The notes beneath the pieces are model-generated. The model worked only from the letters and a program-made list of their open reading frames with translations, was not told the origin of the DNA and searched no databases. From positions 167,831 to 231,830 of the forward strand of contig JAGVKB010000154.1 of NCBI GenBank assembly GCA_020050835.1: a stretch of 64,000 bases of DNA, given 5' to 3'. Shown here piece after piece: positions 33,089 through 42,391 of this stretch. Both the position numbers and the translations under genes were made by a program. Each line of letters starts with the position of its first letter. Positions within the stretch are counted from its first letter, which is position 1. This stretch comes from Candidatus Obscuribacterales bacterium. GTDB taxonomy: Bacteria > Cyanobacteriota > Vampirovibrionia > Obscuribacterales > Obscuribacteraceae.

Positions 33089-35905
33089 ATGAACATCCGA
33101 TCGACAGTTGAGAAAACGGGAGTCGGTTTCAACTCGACTTTCAGCGAAGCACCTCAGATTGCTACTCAATCATTGGGAAAGCTCAACGGCCTACTCATCT
33201 TTGCTTTAGCTCTTGGACTTAGGATTTGGTTCAACTTTCTGTTTCCCCACCTGAATACCAGCAGAGCTTGCGACGCCTGGGAATATTTAACTAACGCTGG
33301 CGCCCTGTTGCACTTGAAAGACATGCCGGCTTCCTTCTGGACCAGCTTTTTTGGCTGCCTGGCCGGCACCGCATCAACGGCTGCTCGACAAACCGTGCTG
33401 TCCGAAATTCAGCCGCTCACTGTTTTATCTATTTCAGGACCCACCTTTCCCTCCTTTCTAGCACTTTCCTATCTGGCAATCGGCGCCAAATTTGATGCAA
33501 GCAATTGGATGATTCCGGTTGCCGCCCAAGCGCTCGTCTCATCATTAACATGTCTGCTCGCCGCCATGCTGGCCAGCAATGTTTGGAACAGGAAGGTCGG
33601 AATCTTAACCGGAATTCTCGTTGCGCTTTATCCCGGATTTATTATCAATTCCGGACGGCTTATTACAGAAACGCTGGCGGCATTTCTCACAACCTTGTCT
33701 ATGTGGCTGACAGCCCGGCTCGTGACCTTGAAAGGCAAGAGCCTCAGTGAGTTGTTCTTGCTAGCAGCCTCGTGCGGCATACTTCAACTGACTCGCCCGG
33801 TCCTCCTGCTCTTATCACCATGCTTAATACCAGCTGTCCTCGTGCAGCCGACCAGCAGACGGAAGCTGCTCGCTGTTGCCGTCAGTGCGCTCGGATTGGC
33901 TCTAATGCTTGGTCCGTGGGTCGCCTGGCAAACTGTAGCAACCGGTCATCCCAGCTTAGTTGTCGATCGCCTGGGGACTTACAACTTTTACATCGGCAAC
34001 GATCCCTTTACCGGAGGCTGGCTGGCCGCACCACTTCAAACAGTTGATGCCATACGCAACAAGGGGCTCGGACAGCTCGCCGCAGAGTTCATCCTGGCCA
34101 GTCCGGTCGACTTTACCCGGCATACCGTCGAAAAGCTCGCTCGTCTTTTCGAGCTTCCTCTCAATGATTTTCGGGCCTCGCTCGGACCCTTTGCACCAGG
34201 CGCACAAGCACTGTTTCACCAGTTTCTAATCGCTTTCTCTGCTGTTGGCATTGTGCTTTCGTTATTCCTGGGAAGCACCACCGAATCACCGGGCACCCGA
34301 CAAATCTGGTGCCGCCTGCTGATGTTGTGGACGATTGCCATCCATTTCGCCTATCTGCTCTTTAATGCGCTGGCCCGCTATGCTCTGCCGGCAATGCCCT
34401 TTGTTATCGCCTTTTCCGCGGCCGGCATCATGAGCCTGGCAGAACTTTCTCGGAAATCCACGTACCGCAGGCGCTGCTTGCTCCTTGCGGCAGCAGCTAT
34501 TTCGTTAGTTTTCGTGTTGAGAGCCAATTTCGTGCCTGAGCTGGCAACCGCCCTCGGTCCCACCAAAATTGCCGAATGCCTGATCTTGAACTGTTCGCTC
34601 AAAGTAGTCTCCTTGCTCCTTTTGTTGTTTTCGCTCTGGCAATGCGCCAACTGCTTGCAAGGCAACCGGCAGCTGGCGCGGTGCATCTCGCTGTTGATCA
34701 CCTTACTTGTCATTCCTTCGGCCTGCCTGCAGATACGCGCGCATGGTCGCTGGCAAGAGTGGCAACAGACGCTAGAGCGGCCGGGAGACAAGGTAGCGGA
34801 GACTATTCAGCTCAGCGCTGAGCTTTGCAATGTTTTGACTGACAGACAATGCTATCTGCTGATTGACGCTGACGGGTGGCAGAAGTTTTTCAAAACGGCG
34901 AAAGTTATAGTCAATGGGCAAACAATCAAAGGCCCGATTATTCCGGGAATTTCGCTTCCTGACTGCATCTTTTGGTACACGGACGAGCCCGATGGCAATG
35001 TCACTCGAAATTATGAGAGGATTTTCGGAGCGCTCGCTCTCGGCACCGGTGTGACGATACCAGACTTGAGACAATGGTTTCTTATTCCTCTGCCCCAGGC
35101 GATCTCAAAGCAGCAAACGCTCAAGGTTGAAATAGAGCAGTGCGGCAATGCTCCAATCAAATTATTTGGCACCTACCCTGCCAAGAAGAACACCTTGCAG
35201 ATTCCCAACGTCTACAACTATTCGTGGGAAAAGGCATTCTATGGAGTTGAGAACGACGACGGACTGTCCGACACTCGCATCGATGCCTCGATTGGCCGTG
35301 CGACCTGCCCGCCGCATTATACCGACCTGTCGTCCGCTCACGGATTGCAGTGCGGAAATTTCAACATCCGGCTGCTCGCATCGCCCCGGTCAGAATCCAG
35401 CAAGAATCAACTGCTCAAGCCAATCTTTTGCTACCAGGCGGCCGACGATATTACTGTTTCGGGGCTGCAATCTCATCATTTAACCATCAAGAATTTGCCG
35501 AAGGAAGAGTCCGGCTTGCCCTGGCAGACACCAGAGCAATTGTGGCTGGTGCGCTTGTCCGGACAGGCGAAGTGCAATTCCAGCTCCAGCCAAGCCACTG
35601 CCGCAGTGACTCTGCAATCGCATGACCAGGCCGGCAAAACTCACCGCTACAACTCTCCCTGGATTCCGGTAATCAAGGACGATTCGCAACAATGGATACC
35701 ATTCGATTTCGCCTTTCCGGTTAATCCCCGGTCATTTCCCGGAACGATCACAAGCATAGACTTTCATTGCCATGCGGTCGAGCCGGCAGCAGCTGCAATT
35801 TCTCCGCCGCTGGCCGGCAACACAAGCGCGCAGTTCACGAATCTCAGATTAGAGATCTTTGCAATGCCGGTACTGCCTACCGCTCGCGGATATGAAGTTT
35901 ACTGA
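33089..35905 (+). CDS. Large GT-C fold membrane glycosyltransferase-like protein (type B)
   Basis: Membrane protein of 938 residues. First segment about 30-50 ('LIFALALGLRIWFNFLF'), then the first outer loop 'CDAWEYLTNAGALLHL', whose D-x-x-E-Y fits the GT-C catalytic loop. About ten segments follow to about residue 545, with 'NSGRLITETLAAFL' and 'FYIGNDPFTGGW' in between. The C-terminal 390 residues look extracytoplasmic and include 'YSWEKAFYGVENDDG' and 'YTDLSSAHGLQCGNF'. The end 'NLRLEIFAMPVLPTARGYEVY' keeps the terminal motif common to four GT-C proteins here. Closest relative: 47390-50134. No good ribosome-binding site before ATG 33089, but the reading frame offers no better start. Likely a lipid-linked-sugar-dependent transferase. 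Confidence 0.75.
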   Translation: MNIRSTVEKTGVGFNSTFSEAPQIATQSLGKLNGLLIFALALGLRIWFNFLFPHLNTSRACDAWEYLTNAGALLHLKDMPASFWTSFFGCLAGTASTAARQTVLSEIQPLTVLSISGPTFPSFLALSYLAIGAKFDASNWMIPVAAQALVSSLTCLLAAMLASNVWNRKVGILTGILVALYPGFIINSGRLITETLAAFLTTLSMWLTARLVTLKGKSLSELFLLAASCGILQLTRPVLLLLSPCLIPAVLVQPTSRRKLLAVAVSALGLALMLGPWVAWQTVATGHPSLVVDRLGTYNFYIGNDPFTGGWLAAPLQTVDAIRNKGLGQLAAEFILASPVDFTRHTVEKLARLFELPLNDFRASLGPFAPGAQALFHQFLIAFSAVGIVLSLFLGSTTESPGTRQIWCRLLMLWTIAIHFAYLLFNALARYALPAMPFVIAFSAAGIMSLAELSRKSTYRRRCLLLAAAAISLVFVLRANFVPELATALGPTKIAECLILNCSLKVVSLLLLLFSLWQCANCLQGNRQLARCISLLITLLVIPSACLQIRAHGRWQEWQQTLERPGDKVAETIQLSAELCNVLTDRQCYLLIDADGWQKFFKTAKVIVNGQTIKGPIIPGISLPDCIFWYTDEPDGNVTRNYERIFGALALGTGVTIPDLRQWFLIPLPQAISKQQTLKVEIEQCGNAPIKLFGTYPAKKNTLQIPNVYNYSWEKAFYGVENDDGLSDTRIDASIGRATCPPHYTDLSSAHGLQCGNFNIRLLASPRSESSKNQLLKPIFCYQAADDITVSGLQSHHLTIKNLPKEESGLPWQTPEQLWLVRLSGQAKCNSSSSQATAAVTLQSHDQAGKTHRYNSPWIPVIKDDSQQWIPFDFAFPVNPRSFPGTITSIDFHCHAVEPAAAAISPPLAGNTSAQFTNLRLEIFAMPVLPTARGYEVY

Positions 35906-36003
35906 CGGATCATAAGATAGCCTTTAGGCGCAACCATCAGACGTATCGTATACTCCCCTCTTTCCCAGGAATTCCCAGGCGATAGAAACCGCTAGCAGAA
36001 AGC

Positions 36004-36585
36004 ATGAAACTACGACGACCTCTCCACACAGTCACAGCTATCGCACTCTCGCTGGCAACACTGGCAGGTTGCTCCAAAGCAGACGATCAAAGGATTTCTC
36101 AGAAAGCCAAAAAAGGCTACCTTGCCTTTGAAGATGTTCGACTGGGCATCAAAGAAGACAAACTGAAGCGAGCGATTTTCAGCTATTCCATCGACAAGCC
36201 TGGTTGTGTCGACGGCAAAACACAGTATCTGAGCCGCATAGTTAATGCCTACGGGGGGCAGTACGCGGTCCAATGTCGTAACAATCAGATCTATCAAATC
36301 GAAGTCTATCATCGCGAAAAACCTGCCTCGAAAGAGATTGCACTTGCCACCATGCAGCGATTGCTTCCGCCCGAGGCGACCGAGCAACCTGTTTTTCAAA
36401 GTAAAGAGCAAGGCGCTGACAAGAATTTGGAGAGCGAGTTCTATCGCCTCGGAGACGGTTACCGTGGCGAGCTGGTCTTAAAAGTGAAGGAGACCGGCGT
36501 CGCCATTGTTAAGGCCTGGGCTGAGCCAAGCAAAGCAGCAGTGAGCGCTCGACCGACCGCCGAAGCCGACGAAAAGCATCTGTGA
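36004..36585 (+). CDS. Small lipoprotein, function unknown
   Basis: Protein of 193 residues with a typical lipoprotein signal: basic start MKLRRP, a hydrophobic stretch and lipobox 'LATLAGC' with Cys23 as the lipidation site. The mature part is hydrophilic and Lys-rich. It contains 'GYLAFEDVRLGIKEDKLKR' and two cysteines ('KPGCVDGK', 'YAVQCRNNQ') that could pair. No enzymatic motif recognised. It follows the GT-C gene by 98 bp. A TATACT at 35949-35954 might be its -10 box but has no matching -35. Its 3' end faces the GtrB-like gene across a 128-bp gap holding a palindromic repeat. It could be an envelope-anchored accessory protein; that is a guess from location. Confidence 0.75.
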   Translation: MKLRRPLHTVTAIALSLATLAGCSKADDQRISQKAKKGYLAFEDVRLGIKEDKLKRAIFSYSIDKPGCVDGKTQYLSRIVNAYGGQYAVQCRNNQIYQIEVYHREKPASKEIALATMQRLLPPEATEQPVFQSKEQGADKNLESEFYRLGDGYRGELVLKVKETGVAIVKAWAEPSKAAVSARPTAEADEKHL

Positions 36586-36673
36586 GCCAGCGGCAGCAGA
36601 CAGAGCCGCTACTTTTATGCGAAGGATCAACTTTCGGAATCATGCCATATATAGCCCGAGCGACACATACCCT

Positions 36674-36699
36674 GGGCGATGCATGGCATCGCCCCTACA
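36674..36699. repeat. Palindromic repeat, single hairpin
   Basis: GGGCGATGC (36674-36682), ATG, GCATCGCCC (36686-36694), then CTACA. Perfect 9-bp stem with a 3-base loop. Same family as 31200 and 56702. It lies in the only convergent gap in the window that is longer than 7 bp, between the lipoprotein gene and the GtrB-like gene, 15 bp from the latter's stop, so it could stop transcription from both sides. Confidence 0.75.
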
Positions 36700-36713
36700 T
36701 TTATCTGGGCCAT

Positions 36714-37703
36714 TTACGAAGAGCGTGAATAGACTTCTCTTCGATCAGCAAGCTTCTCAGTCGACTGAGTAGAAAACGGCGCCCCCAGACGCTCAGAGAC
36801 CAGATAGGTTGGGCGCGCGCGCACTTCGTCGGTGATCTTTGATTGATAGACAGCCATGATGCCGGTTGAAAGCATCTGCAGTCCAGTCAGCGCTACCATA
36901 AAGGAGAGCACGAGCCCGGTGTCGACCGGCGCTCCGTTAACCTGCCGCGACAGGAGGCAGAGCAATACACCGATTGCTCCGAGAGCAAGAAGCGCCAGCC
37001 CCAGAACTGGTATCAAATATAGTGGCGCCGCGCTAAAGGACAGCAAGCCATCGGTAGCCAAGCAAAGCAGCTTTCTAAGAGTGTAAGTGCTCTCCCCGAC
37101 CGATCTGGCATCGCGCTCGATCGGAATGCCGACTTGTTTGAACCCAAGCCAGGGCACCATTCCACGCAAAAATCTTGTCTTTTCAGGCAATGAATCTAAG
37201 GCCTCGATCACCTTGCGATCCATCAGCCGATAGTCACCGGTGTCCCAGGGAATTTTTACCGATGACACCATGGCCAGAACTCGATAAAACAAGAAGGCCG
37301 AAAGTCGCTTACTAAACCTGTCTCGGCGTGACGACCGCTGCGCGTAGACTACTTCGTACCCTTCCTTCCAGAGGCGCACCATGTCAGCGATCAGTTCGGG
37401 CGGGTCTTGCAAATCCGAATCGATATTTACTACAGCCTGGCCGTCACAATGGGCCATTCCGGCAGAGATCGCCGCCTGTTGACCGAAATTGCGCGACAGC
37501 ACCACCACCTTGACGTATTCGACCTGTTGCGCGATTTCACGCAACGCCTTGCTGGTACGCTCGCCGCTGCCATCGTTAACGAATACGACTTCATATGACA
37601 TACCAAGCGGACCGATCACCCCTCGCAGGCGATCGAGCATGGAAAGTAGATTGCGTGGGTCTTCGTTGTAAACAGCTACAACTACTGACAGATCTGATGC
37701 CAT
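36714..37703 (-). CDS. GT2 polyprenyl-phosphate sugar synthase (GtrB/ArnC-like)
   Basis: Membrane-anchored GT2 protein of 329 residues. Catalytic domain with 'SVVVAVYNEDPRNLLSML', 'FVNDGSGERTSKAL', 'VLSRNFGQQAAISAGM', 'NIDSDLQDPPELI' (D-S-D) and 'DTGDYRLMDRKV'. The amphipathic 'GESTYTLRKLL' leads into two membrane segments (about 228-250 and 262-285). This layout is typical of GtrB, ArnC and DPM-type enzymes that charge undecaprenyl phosphate with glucose or another sugar on the cytosolic face. ATG at 37703. It is the last gene of the minus-strand unit galE - GT4 - epimerase - GT2, separated by a 103-bp gap that holds a perfect 10-bp stem-loop (37732-37756). Confidence 0.87.
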   Translation of the reverse strand: MASDLSVVVAVYNEDPRNLLSMLDRLRGVIGPLGMSYEVVFVNDGSGERTSKALREIAQQVEYVKVVVLSRNFGQQAAISAGMAHCDGQAVVNIDSDLQDPPELIADMVRLWKEGYEVVYAQRSSRRDRFSKRLSAFLFYRVLAMVSSVKIPWDTGDYRLMDRKVIEALDSLPEKTRFLRGMVPWLGFKQVGIPIERDARSVGESTYTLRKLLCLATDGLLSFSAAPLYLIPVLGLALLALGAIGVLLCLLSRQVNGAPVDTGLVLSFMVALTGLQMLSTGIMAVYQSKITDEVRARPTYLVSERLGAPFSTQSTEKLADRREVYSRSS

Positions 37704-37731
37704 TTCTACGAGATAACACGACTCTTAACAA

Positions 37732-37756
37732 CCGGTTTGATTATCCATCAAACCGG
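37732..37756. other. Perfect 10-bp stem-loop between two genes of one operon
   Basis: CCGGTTTGAT (37732-37741), loop TATCC, ATCAAACCGG (37747-37756). It lies 28 bp upstream of the GtrB-like start on the minus strand and has no T-run. It could be an operator, an RNA processing or stabilising hairpin, or a weak terminator between the epimerase and GT2 genes. Confidence 0.6.
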
Positions 37757-37806
37757 GCGCCGAGATCAACGGCTTACTACTAATGCTACAAGCTGACGGA
37801 AGCTTA

Positions 37807-38739
37807 TTAAATTAAGCTCAAGGACTTCACCCACTGCCAGGATCGTTCTAGCCCTTGGTTCAAGCTTACCTTTGGCGACCAACCGAGGACCGTTCTAGCC
37901 CTGGTAATGTCCAGCACCGTCGTCGGTACGTCTACCGGTCTGGCCGGTGTGTATTTCACTTCCACCGGCAGATCGACCACTTGTTTGAGCGCTTCGACGA
38001 TCTGATTGAGCGAATGCCCGCAACCGGCTCCAATGTTAAAGACACGCGGACAGTCCGGTCCAGGCTGATATTCAGCGGCCTTTACTAGTGCGGAGACAGC
38101 ATCCTTGATATAGATGTAATCCCGCACGACTTCGCCATCACCCCAGATCGTGATCGGCTTGCGCTCGGCAACATTGCCGAGGAAAACTCCAATCGCGCCT
38201 TGTTTGGAGTGAGGATTCTGCTGCTCGCCATAAGGATTGGAAAGTCTGGCAGCGACATACTCCAGCCCCCAGATCCGCTGATAGAGATAAAGATACTTTT
38301 CGATTGCTAACTTGGTAATGCCATAAGAGCAGATCGGCTGCTGCGGATGGTCCTCCGGAATCGGTACCTGCTTAGGAATTCCATAGACCGTGCCACCCGA
38401 GGAGATGAAGACAACTTTCTTCACCTGGCTGTCCCGGCATTCCTGAAGAAGCTGCACGGTGTCTGTCAGATTTGACCGCACATCGTAAACCGGATCGTCA
38501 TTAGAAGTTTGCGGCAAAGTTGTATAAGCCAGATGGAATACCCAATCCATCCCCTTTACCGCCTCGTGGACCTCGCCATGGTTGCCGAGATCGCCCACCA
38601 AATATTGCACATCTTGCCGAGGCTCTTTATAGCGGCTCGGATAGCGATCGAACACGCAGACTTCGTGTCCTTCCTGAAGCAAACTTTCGACAAGGTTGGT
38701 GCCGATAAATCCGTTTCCACCAATAACCAGTGTTTTCAT
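37807..38739 (-). CDS. NAD-dependent sugar-nucleotide epimerase/dehydratase (SDR)
   Basis: Extended short-chain dehydrogenase of 310 residues, cytosolic. NAD-binding loop 'VIGGNGFIGTNLVESLL' at the start, 'HLAYTTLP', active-site Ser/Thr region 'VFISSGGTVYG', Tyr-x3-Lys in 'SYGITKLAIEKY' and substrate-binding 'RLSNPYGEQQNP' plus 'RDYIYIKDAVSAL'. The family includes UDP-glucose 4-epimerase and relatives; I cannot assign the substrate. ATG at 38739. It lies 20 bp downstream of the GT4 gene in the galE operon, suggesting that it makes a nucleotide sugar used by that GT4 enzyme or by the GT2 after it. Confidence 0.87.
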   Translation of the reverse strand: MKTLVIGGNGFIGTNLVESLLQEGHEVCVFDRYPSRYKEPRQDVQYLVGDLGNHGEVHEAVKGMDWVFHLAYTTLPQTSNDDPVYDVRSNLTDTVQLLQECRDSQVKKVVFISSGGTVYGIPKQVPIPEDHPQQPICSYGITKLAIEKYLYLYQRIWGLEYVAARLSNPYGEQQNPHSKQGAIGVFLGNVAERKPITIWGDGEVVRDYIYIKDAVSALVKAAEYQPGPDCPRVFNIGAGCGHSLNQIVEALKQVVDLPVEVKYTPARPVDVPTTVLDITRARTVLGWSPKVSLNQGLERSWQWVKSLSLI

Positions 38740-38759
38740 GGGTCTCGCTAGTAGTTGAG

Positions 38760-40226
38760 TCAGCGAAGGATCGTACCACGAAGCTCGCGAGAGGACCTGT
38801 TGGAGCTCTCATTCGGCGACTCCGCCCGGTTTACGCCAACGCGCCGGTAAACAGATTCGATATCGTCCACCATCTCTTCAACGGTTCTCTCCGCCGCAAT
38901 CCCTGACCGCAAACTTGCCAGCAAAGACGGCTCGTTCAAAAGTCTTAACAGCTGCTGGCACAAAGAGTTGGCATCGTTGAGGCTGAAAAGTAGACCGTTG
39001 ACCTCATGCTTAACCAACTCGGACATGCCGCCCAAATTGGTTGCAATCACAGGAGTTTTCGTGGCAAGCGCTGACTGAATCACCAGCGGTGTGTTTTCGT
39101 ACCAGCGTGAGGGAACTATCAACACATCCAATTCGGTCATTACCTCACCCAATTTAGGATTGGGAAAGGTTCCAGCAAACTTGACTTTGGAAGAGCTTGC
39201 ACCAATTCGGTTGGCACATTCCTTAAGGTACTTTCCGTACTCCGGAAACTGCTCCAAATCGCCATAAAGAGTGAGGTTGGCTTTGGCAGACGGCGGTAGC
39301 TTGCCGAAGGCTTCGATCAACAGGTCGACGCCCTTGTGCTCGAAAAACGTTCCGATGAATCCGATTCTCAAGGTATCGCTGGGTGTCTTATTCTGATACG
39401 AAAGCAATGGAGCCGTATCTATGCCGAACGGCACATGCTCGATCAAATCCTCGCGAATGCCATTCTCGACAAAAATGTCGCGCATTATTTTTGTCGGAAC
39501 CATGATTCTCTGAAATCGATTGGCCGCATCGCGCAGGACCTTCGGGCGCTCGACGGTTGCTCCGATTGCCGCTGGAATCTTTCCGGAGAGATAGGTGCCG
39601 TAGAGCCCTTGCATCGAAAGAGTTCGGAGCGCACCGGGCAGAGCCTTAAGAATCTTGGAATATGAGCGGTACTTCCGCTCGATCGCCTCGGCGAATTGCT
39701 CCACTGGCGGAAACAGTTGGGGCGTATAGCAAGTAAGACAATTCGCAGCAAGAGCTGACGGACCTCTGCAGATCGCCCCGTCTGGTCGTTTAAGTTGAAC
39801 CACCGGACAGACGAACCAAAAATCCATGGCAGAAAACACAGCCGGCACCGACTTTCTACACGCTACATCAATGATGCTGGCGGAGAGATTTTGAGCATGA
39901 AAGACATGCACCAAATCAGGCGCGAATCTGTCTACTAACTGTTCAAAATGCTTGGCGATGCCATCGTGCCAGTACTCATGCTTGAAAGTATAACCATCAA
40001 GCCTGAGCGACTCTTCGACAACATGCACCGGCACTCCGTCATGTACGTAATCAGAGGTCGGCTCACCGTCCGCATGGCGCGCATCGACGTCGGGCGGATT
40101 GCCCGCGACGACCAGCACTTCATATCCTCGCCGCAAGAGCTCCTGTGCAACCTTAAGCGTGAGAACTTCCGTCCCCGCGCGATGCTTCGGAAAAAATTTG
40201 TGAACGGCAAGTAAGATCCGCTTCAT
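38760..40226 (-). CDS. GT4 family glycosyltransferase
   Basis: Cytosolic GT-B enzyme of 488 residues from the ATG at 40226 (MKRILLAVHKFFPKHRAGTE). The open frame extends further up to 40358, but that would overlap galE and adds 44 atypical residues. Gly-rich N-terminal loop 'KFFPKHRAGTEVLTLKVA'. A cysteine-rich insertion, 'VCPVVQLKRPDGAICRG' to 'NCLTCYTPQLFP', is seen in one subgroup of GT4 enzymes. The second domain begins 'LRIGFIGTFFEHKGVDLL'. The donor motif lies in 'ENTPLVIQSALATKTPVIA' followed by 'TNLGGMSELV'; Q-S-A stands where many have E-A. Middle gene of the galE operon. Confidence 0.85.
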   Translation of the reverse strand: MKRILLAVHKFFPKHRAGTEVLTLKVAQELLRRGYEVLVVAGNPPDVDARHADGEPTSDYVHDGVPVHVVEESLRLDGYTFKHEYWHDGIAKHFEQLVDRFAPDLVHVFHAQNLSASIIDVACRKSVPAVFSAMDFWFVCPVVQLKRPDGAICRGPSALAANCLTCYTPQLFPPVEQFAEAIERKYRSYSKILKALPGALRTLSMQGLYGTYLSGKIPAAIGATVERPKVLRDAANRFQRIMVPTKIMRDIFVENGIREDLIEHVPFGIDTAPLLSYQNKTPSDTLRIGFIGTFFEHKGVDLLIEAFGKLPPSAKANLTLYGDLEQFPEYGKYLKECANRIGASSSKVKFAGTFPNPKLGEVMTELDVLIVPSRWYENTPLVIQSALATKTPVIATNLGGMSELVKHEVNGLLFSLNDANSLCQQLLRLLNEPSLLASLRSGIAAERTVEEMVDDIESVYRRVGVNRAESPNESSNRSSRELRGTILR

Positions 40227-40314
40227 TCGCTCAAACTCGGTGCCGGCTGAAGGACTGATCATACAATAACAGTTCTTTGCAGCCTCGAAAGCTAATCTGC
40301 TCTTGGCTGAGCCC

Positions 40315-41298
40315 TTAATATCGCCGGTTTTGCTCCCAGAGCCAGGCGGTCCGGACAATCTCTTCGAGCTCGAACTTTGGAGTCCAACCTAACACGGCTT
40401 TCGCTTTGTCATTATTGGCCACCAGTTTAGGTGGATCGCCATCTCTGCGCGGCGATATTTTTACAGGAATCTCCTTGCCGCTGACCGAACGGCAAAGGTC
40501 GACTATCTCTTTGACGGACGCGCCGGTGGTCGTGCCGAGATTGATCGCTTCGGACCGGCCACCGGCATTGATCAGCTCCAGAGCGAGGCTGTGCGCAACG
40601 GCCAGATCGGTTATGTGGATGTAATCCCTTATACAGGTTCCGTCCGGGGTGTCGTAGTCATCACCATATATCTCCAGTTCGTGCCGGTTACCGAGAGCAG
40701 TTTGCAGCGCCAAAGGAATGATATGAGTTTCCGGAGAATGGCTCTCACCCAGCTTGCCAGACTGATCGGCTCCGGCAGCATTGAAATATCTAAGCGCCAC
40801 GTATGACCAGCCGCATTGCTGAGCATAAGCTGCCAACGCCTTCTCAAGCATGTACTTGGTCAGCCCATAGACATTGATCGGCTCCTGGTCGTGCGTTTCA
40901 TCGATCGGCAAGTGCTTGGGATTGCCATAGACTGCGCAGGTCGAAGATAAGACAAACTTGGTTATATTGGATTCATGAAGCGCTCGCATCAAATTCAGCC
41001 CGTTAACGACGTTGTTGTGAAAGTACTTGGGCGGATTCTTCTGCGATTCCCCGACATAACACGACGAAGCGAAATGAACGCAGGCCTCGATCGGGAAGCG
41101 AGAAAGGATCGCTTTGACCGCCGTCAGATTGCCGACGTTCTCGGCAAAGAAGTGAACGCGGCTGTCAGCGCTGAGAGCTTCAGCATGCCCCTCGCTCAGA
41201 TCGTCGATTACCACTATTTGATTAGATTGAGACTGCGCGAGATAAGTTTCTACGAAGTGGCTGCCTATGTAGCCGGCTCCGCCGGTCACCAAGATCAT
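40315..41298 (-). CDS. galE: UDP-glucose 4-epimerase
   Basis: GalE-type epimerase of 327 residues, interconverting UDP-glucose and UDP-galactose (or the N-acetyl forms) in the cytosol. Start at ATG 41298, MILVTGGAGYIGSHFVETY, which gives the standard length; the longer frame up to 41526 adds 76 residues unlike the family and runs into the divergent gene. 'VVIDDLSEGH', 'VHFASSCYVGES', 'VLSSTCAVYG', Tyr-x3-Lys in 'NVYGLTKYMLEK', 'LRYFNAAGAD', 'TPDGTCIRDYIHITDLA' and 'NLGTTTG' are all classical. First gene of the minus-strand glycan operon, with a TATAAT box about 58 bp upstream. Confidence 0.93.
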   Translation of the reverse strand: MILVTGGAGYIGSHFVETYLAQSQSNQIVVIDDLSEGHAEALSADSRVHFFAENVGNLTAVKAILSRFPIEACVHFASSCYVGESQKNPPKYFHNNVVNGLNLMRALHESNITKFVLSSTCAVYGNPKHLPIDETHDQEPINVYGLTKYMLEKALAAYAQQCGWSYVALRYFNAAGADQSGKLGESHSPETHIIPLALQTALGNRHELEIYGDDYDTPDGTCIRDYIHITDLAVAHSLALELINAGGRSEAINLGTTTGASVKEIVDLCRSVSGKEIPVKISPRRDGDPPKLVANNDKAKAVLGWTPKFELEEIVRTAWLWEQNRRY

Positions 41299-41355
41299 TT
41301 CAATGAATCCCTGCGCCTTTCGGCAGATTAAGCAAACTGTATTTTGAACGGACAA

Positions 41356-41361
41356 ATTATA
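41356..41361 (-). promoter_or_regulatory. Candidate -10 box for galE (TATAAT)
   Basis: A perfect TATAAT on the minus strand, 58 bases before the galE ATG. GATTTCAA (41369-41376) lies 7 bp upstream of it, too close to match the 23-bp spacing of the three sites elsewhere. No clear -35 hexamer. Confidence 0.4.
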
Positions 41362-41518
41362 TAACTGCTTGAAATCTTTTAATCCCGCCCGAGAATTAAT
41401 CTCTATCAACTTCCCGGTAGTCAGGATGCGGTAGACTGACGTAGCGACAGCCACAATCAAGCGCCGTTCGTCGGTCCGTGCTTGGGGCTTCCTGAAGTCA
41501 CTCCGGAGCAGCTTCTTC

Positions 41519-42391
41519 GTGGTCAATCATCTTCAAGCGGGTCTGAGCGTCCCCCTCCAGAATATTTCTTGCACTACCGGCGGTACCACTGCCCAGCAAC
41601 CCATTTCTGGCGCGAAGCTGCGCAGAATAGTGATAGAGCAATCCAAGCGAGCCGGAGTCGGTCACATCGGCTCTTCGCTCTCAGTTGCCGACATCATCGC
41701 TTGTCTTTACGGCGGCATAATGAAGATCGCCACGCCCGACGACCCGGACCGCGACCGGTTTGTCTTATCGAAGGGTCACGCGGCGCTCGCATTGTATGCG
41801 GCATTTCACTTGCGCGGCTGGATATCGGCTGAAGAGCTGAATACTTTCTGCGGAGACGGCAGCCGCCTCGGTGTTCATCCCGAGCACTTATTGCCGGGAG
41901 TCGATTTCTGTACCGGTTCGCTCGGTCAGGGGCTTTCCTTTGGGATTGGCGCAGCTTTTGCTGGCAGATTCCAAAATTCGGCACGCCGCTCATTCGTACT
42001 CCTGAGCGACGCCGAATGCAATGAAGGCTCCGTCTGGGAGGCGATTATGTTCGCCGCGCATCACAAATTGGCGAATCTGGTGGCTATCCTCGACCTGAAC
42101 GGACAACAGGCGTTCGGCTATACCAAGGATGTAATCAACCTGGCGCCGATGGCCCAACGTTGGCAGTCGTTCGGCTGGGACGTGCACACCGTTGACGGTC
42201 ACAACCTCGAGCAGATCTCCGCCGTAGTTAATTCGCTTGACACCAAAAATGGTGCCCCTCACGTTCTAATTGCCCATACCACGTTCGGCAAAGGCGTCTC
42301 CTTCATGGAGAGTCAAATCAAATGGCATTACAGCCCACTGAACGATAGTGAATACAAACAAGCCATGCACGAGCTCGAGGGACAAGCATGA
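41519..42391 (+). CDS. Transketolase-like, N-terminal (TPP-binding) subunit
   Basis: Protein of 290 residues covering the pyrophosphate-binding half of transketolase, encoded apart from the pyrimidine-binding half (next gene). 'HIGSSLSVADIIACLYGGI', 'LSKGHAALALYA', 'LGVHPEH', 'GSLGQGLSFGIG', and the TPP/Mg motif from 'LSDAECNEGSVWEA' to 'LDLNGQQ' (G-D becomes S-D, N-N becomes N-G). Together with its partner it would transfer a two-carbon ketol unit. In glycan loci such split enzymes are thought to act on activated sugars rather than in the pentose phosphate pathway (inference). GTG start at 41519, with GGAG about 11 bases upstream. Its stop overlaps the next start by 4 bp (ATGA). Confidence 0.88.
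   Translation: MVNHLQAGLSVPLQNISCTTGGTTAQQPISGAKLRRIVIEQSKRAGVGHIGSSLSVADIIACLYGGIMKIATPDDPDRDRFVLSKGHAALALYAAFHLRGWISAEELNTFCGDGSRLGVHPEHLLPGVDFCTGSLGQGLSFGIGAAFAGRFQNSARRSFVLLSDAECNEGSVWEAIMFAAHHKLANLVAILDLNGQQAFGYTKDVINLAPMAQRWQSFGWDVHTVDGHNLEQISAVVNSLDTKNGAPHVLIAHTTFGKGVSFMESQIKWHYSPLNDSEYKQAMHELEGQA

Noticed and set aside
40227..40358. Longer N-terminus for the GT4 protein (44 extra residues)
   Set aside because: Would overlap galE and does not resemble the family; the ATG at 40226 starts the canonical fold.
41356..41376. GATTTCAA near the galE TATAAT box as a fourth member of the shared promoter set
   Set aside because: Only 7 bp separate the element from the -10 box; no -10 match lies 23 bp downstream.
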